Source: Gemmatimonadota bacterium (GTDB taxonomy: Bacteria > Gemmatimonadota > Gemmatimonadetes > Longimicrobiales > Gaopeijiaceae). Taken from it: DNA of 34,334 bases. The translations under genes were made by a program, and so were the position numbers. Shown in pieces: positions 31,132 through 34,334 of the stretch. Every line of letters starts with the position of its first letter. Positions within the stretch are counted from its first letter, which is position 1. The stretch spans positions 1 through 34,334 of the forward strand of contig JAOUPR010000040.1 in NCBI GenBank assembly GCA_029879725.1, in the 5' to 3' direction. The notes under the pieces are model-generated. The model had not been told where the DNA came from. It did no database searches and saw only the letters and a program-made list of their open reading frames with translations.

Positions 31132-31407
31132 ATGGGTATAGGCGGTTTCGGGATGGGGGAGATGATCATGATCTTCATGGTCGTACTCCTGCTGTTCGGA
31201 GCGAAGCGCCTGCCGGAGATCGGTTCGTCCCTGGGGAAGGGGATCCGGGAGTTCAAGAGTTCCGTCAGGGAGATCGAGAGCGAACTCAAGGTTCCACCGG
31301 ATCCGCCGCGCCGCGTGCCTCCGCAGGCGCGTGAGGAGCCGGAGTCCGGAGAGCCGAAGAGCCTGAGCGGAGCGGGCGAGAAGGATTCTCCTCCCGAGTC
31401 CGACTGA
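31132..31407 (+). CDS. tatA: Twin-arginine translocase subunit TatA/TatE
   Basis: A 91-residue protein with GGAGG (31119-31123) eight bases before the ATG. The layout is canonical: a short periplasmic N-terminus, one membrane helix (MIMIFMVVLLLFG), the FGAKRLPEIGSSLGKGIREFKSSV hinge and amphipathic helix, then a hydrophilic Pro/Glu/Ser-rich tail. TatA oligomers form the passage for folded proteins recognised by TatC (encoded here at 21695). The N-terminus lacks clear TatB features and no tatB is seen, so this may serve as a bifunctional TatA in a TatAC system. A strong bidirectional terminator follows. Confidence 0.93.
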   Translation: MGIGGFGMGEMIMIFMVVLLLFGAKRLPEIGSSLGKGIREFKSSVREIESELKVPPDPPRRVPPQAREEPESGEPKSLSGAGEKDSPPESD

Positions 31408-31441
31408 CCGGGACCCGGCGAAGGCAGGTGCATCGAATTGA

Positions 31442-31478
31442 AAAGGGCCGGGCCGCCATCACGGCGGCCCGGCCCTTT
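31442..31478. terminator. Bidirectional intrinsic terminator between tatA and the PPIase gene
   Basis: A perfect 16-bp stem (31442-31457 with 31463-31478) closes a five-base loop. It is flanked by an A-run at 31441-31444 and TTT at 31476-31478, so it can act for the plus-strand tatA unit and the convergent minus-strand gene. This is the strongest terminator in the window. Confidence 0.88.
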
Positions 31479-31506
31479 CGCGTTCCCGGGATACGGGCCC
31501 GATGGA

Positions 31507-33339
31507 TCAGAAGATCGGAGGAAGCTGCACCGGCGCGTCTTCATTGGACTCCACCAGCACCTGGTCCCGGCGGTCCACGATCTTCGCCGCCGCGCGCAGG
31601 GCCATGATCCAGTCCTGAAGCCGCTGTTGCTGGAGCACGTTCATGGCGATGGAGCGCTGTTGTTCCTTCTGCTCCATCCAGGCCAACGAGTCGGCGGGCT
31701 CGCGGGAGAGAAGCTCGATGACGAAGGCGTTGGCGGGAGTGGAGACGACGTCGCTCACCTGGCCGGGCGTCAGTCCGAACGCCGCCCCGATCGCCGCGTT
31801 CTGCCGTCCGAGCCCGGGAACGAAATCGGATCTCGTGAAGGGCGCGGGCGAACGGATCTCCAGCCGCATGTCCGCGGCCACGTTGGGCAATGCCTCACCC
31901 TGCCGGACCTTGGCGACCACCTCGGAGCCTTCCTCCAGGGCCCGCGCCATCTTCTTGTCGAAGATGAGGGTGGCCTCCACGGCGGGCCGTGCCTCCTCCA
32001 GCGGGAGCACGCCGGCGACGCGGCTGCTCACCAACTCCAGGGCATAGAACGCCTGAGCGTTCTCGAAGACCGGACTGACGTCGCCCGGTGAAGCCTCCTC
32101 GAAGGCCCAGTCCGCACCTTCGCTGATCTGACCGGCTCCGGTCACGAAGGCGAAGTTCCCGCTGACGTCCACCGTGGCGGCCTCGAGCCCAAGCCGGCCC
32201 GCGGCCTCCTCCAGAGGATAGGACTGACCGAGATCCTCCAGGGAGTCGGCCAGCGTGAGAAGCGCGATCTCGCTGTCGTCGGTGCGCTCGATGGGCACCA
32301 GGATGTGGCGCGCGCTGGCGCTGTCGGCTCCCCAACGCTCCGAAACCTCAATCACGTGGTACCCGAACGCACTCTTCACCGGCGTGGTCACCGTTCCCAC
32401 CCGCGTCGCGAAGACGGCGGAGTCGAAGGGTGCGACCATCCGGCCCTTGGGGAAGGTGCCCAGCTCGCCGCCCGCCTGGGCCGATCCCTGATCCGAAGAC
32501 TCCCGCGCCGCCACTTCGGCGAAGTCGGCCCCGCCCAGGATCTCCTGGCGAATGGCGACTGCCCTGTCGTAGCTGGCGACGGTGTCCTCCGGGGTGGGCG
32601 TCTTGCTCAGGACGACCACCTTGACCGTGGCATTGGCCGGGAACTCGAACTCGTCCTGGTGATCGTCGTAGTACCGCTGGACCTCGGCATCGGACACCGG
32701 GAAGTCCGCATCATCGTACCGAACGGAAGGGTCGAACGGCACGTACCGTACTTCCACGACCTCGTTCCGGTCCTTCCAGTCCTGCCAGAGGTACGCGTCC
32801 GGGATGTAGAGACCGGACGAGACCTGCTTGAGGAGCTTGCCGCGCGGGATGACGTCACGGTAGTACGCCTCCAGGATCAGAAGCTTATCCTGGGGGAGCT
32901 GAGCGAGGAAGCTCTGATAGGATTGACGGTCCAACGATCCGTCTTCCCTGGTGAACTGCGGGAGGAGGTCGGACGGTGGATTGAACTGGGCCGCCTCGGC
33001 GATCTCCCGGTCGCTCACCGTGATCCCACGCCGCTCGAGCTCCTGACGGATGAGGATCTGGTTCACGACTTCGTCGAAGGCCTGGTCCTCGATCTGCTGG
33101 TTCTGCAGCGAAGTGACGGGCTCTTCCTGGGAGCGCTGCACCTGTTCCAGGAGGTTCCGGAAGGTGGACATGTAGTCCTCGTACATCACCGGATCTCCGT
33201 TCACTCGGCCGATCTCCCCGTAGCTCCCGGATGACCGGCCCGTGATGTCCATACCCCACTCGAACACCATGAGGGCCACGAAGGCCACTGCGGCGAGGAA
33301 CATGATCGGCTTTGTGGCTTCCCGCATCTGACGCATCAT
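31507..33339 (-). CDS. ppiD: SurA/PpiD-type peptidyl-prolyl isomerase, membrane-anchored periplasmic chaperone
   Basis: The ATG at 33337-33339 gives 610 residues; an AGGAG lies ten bases upstream on this strand. A short basic N-terminus precedes one membrane helix (IMFLAAVAFVALMVFEW), leaving the rest in the periplasm. The SurA_N/PpiD-type chaperone region (about 35-190) contains VNGDPVMYEDYMSTFRNLLEQVQ and QAFDEVVNQILIRQELERRGI. A parvulin domain follows (about 232-340: ADFAEVAARESSDQGSAQAGGELGTFPKGRMVAPFD through SAFGYHVIEVSERW). A second, divergent parvulin-like half starts at ARHILVP near 343. It assists folding of exported and outer-membrane proteins, consistent with BamD and LptD here. 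Orthology to PpiD rests on the anchor and layout. Confidence 0.88.
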   Translation of the reverse strand: MMRQMREATKPIMFLAAVAFVALMVFEWGMDITGRSSGSYGEIGRVNGDPVMYEDYMSTFRNLLEQVQRSQEEPVTSLQNQQIEDQAFDEVVNQILIRQELERRGITVSDREIAEAAQFNPPSDLLPQFTREDGSLDRQSYQSFLAQLPQDKLLILEAYYRDVIPRGKLLKQVSSGLYIPDAYLWQDWKDRNEVVEVRYVPFDPSVRYDDADFPVSDAEVQRYYDDHQDEFEFPANATVKVVVLSKTPTPEDTVASYDRAVAIRQEILGGADFAEVAARESSDQGSAQAGGELGTFPKGRMVAPFDSAVFATRVGTVTTPVKSAFGYHVIEVSERWGADSASARHILVPIERTDDSEIALLTLADSLEDLGQSYPLEEAAGRLGLEAATVDVSGNFAFVTGAGQISEGADWAFEEASPGDVSPVFENAQAFYALELVSSRVAGVLPLEEARPAVEATLIFDKKMARALEEGSEVVAKVRQGEALPNVAADMRLEIRSPAPFTRSDFVPGLGRQNAAIGAAFGLTPGQVSDVVSTPANAFVIELLSREPADSLAWMEQKEQQRSIAMNVLQQQRLQDWIMALRAAAKIVDRRDQVLVESNEDAPVQLPPIF

Positions 33340-33402
33340 AGGCCAGCGACTCCTACAGCCTCTCTGACGTTGTGGCGCAATTGCCTCCAAGATAGACCAG
33401 GA

Positions 33403-33431
33403 AGAATAACGGCTTGCCCAGTCGCTCTCAA
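33403..33431 (-). promoter_or_regulatory. Promoter candidate for the PPIase gene
   Basis: On the minus strand TTGAGA (33431-33426) and TATTCT (33408-33403) are spaced by 17 bases. Predicted initiation near 33396 gives a leader of roughly 57 bases before the ATG at 33339. A second -10-like TATCTT lies just downstream on the same strand (33393-33388), but without a good -35. It is divergent from the promoter at 33450. Confidence 0.55.
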
Positions 33432-33449
33432 CCAAAGAATCCCGCCGCG

Positions 33450-33479
33450 TTGACTATTTTTCTCGGCCGTCCGTATCTT
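33450..33479 (+). promoter_or_regulatory. Promoter for the TPR/repeat gene
   Basis: TTGACT (33450-33455) and TATCTT (33474-33479) are spaced by 18 bases with a T-rich patch after the -35. The predicted start near 33486 gives a leader of about 55 bases before the ATG at 33542. The -35 boxes of the two divergent promoters are only 18 bases apart, so their polymerases could compete. Confidence 0.6.
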
Positions 33480-33541
33480 CGAGTTGGCACGCACCACAAC
33501 TTCGAGTTCCCGTTCGTCTCTCTCCGGGAGTCCCACAGGTG

Positions 33542-34334
33542 ATGGAATCCATCCACGACGAGATCCGGACCCTCGAGTCACTCTTCTGGTCGGAGAGAGA
33601 CCCCGAAGGACGTGTGTTCGTGGCCCTGGCCGACGCTCACCGGAGGGCCGGAGACCTCGACGCGGCCCGAAGGCTTCTGGACGAGGGTCTCACGCGGTAC
33701 CCCGACTACCCCTCCGCCCACGTGGTCGCCGCCCGCATCTGGAAGGACCGGGGAGACCTCGACGCGGCCCAACAGTCGGCGCAGCGTGTGCTCTCGCTGG
33801 ACGACGGCAACACCGAGGCGGTGCGCGTCCTCGCCCAGGCCCTCGACGCCATGGGAAGCACGGACGCCGCGCGCCTCTACTGGTCGCGGCTGGAAGACAT
33901 GGATCCCGGGGCGTCCTCCGACGATGTGACGGGCCCGGAGGCGGATGCGGCGCTGGACCTCGCGGCGCTGGCGCCGGCGGAGCCGGAGGCGGATGCGGAT
34001 GCGGCGCTGGACCTCGCGGCGCTGGCGCCGGCGGAGCCGGAGCCGGATGCGGATGCGGTCCTGGATCTCGCGGCGCTGGCGCCGGCGGAGCCGGAGCCGG
34101 AGGCGGATGCGGTCCTGGATCTCGCGGCGCTGGCGCCGGTGGAGCCGGAGCCGGAGGAGGATGCGGTGCTGGACCTCGCGGCGCTGGCGCCGGCGGAGCC
34201 GGAGCCGGAGGAGGATGCGGTGCTGGACCTCGCGACGCTGGCGCCGGCGGAGCCGGAGCCGGAGGAGGATGCGGTGCTGGACCTCGCGGCGCTGGCGCCG
34301 GCGGAGCCGGAGCCGGAGGAGGATGCGGTGCTGG
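33542..34334 (+). CDS. TPR protein with C-terminal 18-residue acidic tandem repeats (partial, runs off window)
   Basis: The ATG at 33542 opens a frame with no stop to the window end (264 complete codons). Residues about 1-120 are TPR-like: MESIHDEIRTLESLFW, then ALADAHRRAGDLDAARRLLDEGLTRYPDYPSAH, WKDRGDLDAAQQSAQRVLSLD and LAQALDAMGSTDAARLYWSRL. There is no signal peptide, so it is probably cytoplasmic. From residue 135 the protein becomes a tandem array of an 18-residue unit close to DAVLDLAALAPAEPEPEE, seven full copies plus a partial one. The bias to Ala, Leu, Pro, Glu and Asp makes an extended acidic arm likely. A short GTG or other upstream start is possible but the ATG gives the natural TPR N-terminus. 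Family and function are unknown; the true C-terminus is not visible. Confidence 0.8.
   Translation, partial: MESIHDEIRTLESLFWSERDPEGRVFVALADAHRRAGDLDAARRLLDEGLTRYPDYPSAHVVAARIWKDRGDLDAAQQSAQRVLSLDDGNTEAVRVLAQALDAMGSTDAARLYWSRLEDMDPGASSDDVTGPEADAALDLAALAPAEPEADADAALDLAALAPAEPEPDADAVLDLAALAPAEPEPEADAVLDLAALAPVEPEPEEDAVLDLAALAPAEPEPEEDAVLDLATLAPAEPEPEEDAVLDLAALAPAEPEPEEDAVL
33944..34334 (+). repeat. 54-bp in-frame tandem repeat array (7.2 copies, open-ended)
   Basis: Units begin at 33944, 33998, 34052, 34106, 34160, 34214, 34268 and 34322 (partial). Each is exactly 54 bases, encoding 18 residues. Units one to four differ at several codons (for example GCG/GTC/GTG at the third codon, and EADA, PDA, PEA or PEE endings). 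Units five and seven are identical and unit six differs by a single Ala-to-Thr codon. The gradient suggests recent duplication at the 3' side. The array continues past the window edge. Confidence 0.97.

Noticed and set aside
33944..34334. The 54-bp array as a CRISPR or non-coding satellite
   Set aside because: Units abut without spacers, keep one open frame with a TPR domain, and vary at codon positions, so it is a coding tandem repeat.

Overview
This is a high-GC, gene-dense chromosomal segment from a diderm (outer-membrane) bacterium. Envelope genes dominate: Tol-Pal, BamD, an LptD-like protein, a Wza-like exporter and several lipoproteins. The LptD-like protein carries the CDLDEPHYHF type of motif that I associate with non-proteobacterial families. 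Together with the CysN-CysC fusion and the TPR-rich content this suggests a phylum such as Gemmatimonadota. The taxonomic call is inference from gene content only. I saw no insertion sequences, phage genes, CRISPR arrays, rRNA or tRNA. No gap between genes exceeds 300 bases. The largest are 13780-14001, 33340-33541, 25423-25595 and 19558-19713, and all contain promoter-like or hairpin elements.

Layout. (1) 1-7138: a polysaccharide and sulfate-activation block. It holds the tail of a sugar-nucleotide epimerase, a cupin, cysD, a cysN-cysC fusion, a DUF2061 membrane protein, an SLBB outer-membrane polysaccharide exporter and a Wzz-like chain-length protein. Several junctions overlap by 1-4 bases, so much of it looks like one or two operons making and exporting a surface polysaccharide that may be sulfated. 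(2) 7186-12693: a TPR protein, a TPR lipoprotein, BamD, NadD, the TsaE-TsaB-RimI cluster (tRNA t6A synthesis and protein N-acetylation) and RadC, mostly head-to-tail and overlapping. (3) 12703-13779: a lone minus-strand lipoprotein with Big2-like and DUF11 domains. (4) 14002-15189: a LysM protein with its own strong promoter, closed by tandem hairpins. (5) 15316-25422: an epimerase translationally coupled to tolQ, then tolR, a TolA/TonB-like gene, tolB, pal, cpoB, nrdR, tatC and a large LptD-like gene. This block supports outer-membrane integrity and protein export. (6) 25596-31407: a fibronectin-III-like lipoprotein, glutamate formimidoyltransferase coupled to a large TPR protein, a polyprenyl diphosphate synthase, a small DUF4321-like protein and tatA. 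(7) 31507-34334: a PpiD/SurA-type periplasmic chaperone on the minus strand, divergent from a TPR protein whose C-terminal half is a 54-bp in-frame tandem repeat running off the window.

Most of the window is housekeeping and envelope biology. The points most worth a second look are: a 15-bp hairpin that buries the best ribosome-binding site of cpoB; the open-ended 54-bp coding repeat; recurrent TATCTT-type -10 boxes, some so close to the start codon that the mRNA would be leaderless; sulfate-activation genes embedded in polysaccharide export; and repeated use of paired GC hairpins without U-tracts between genes.
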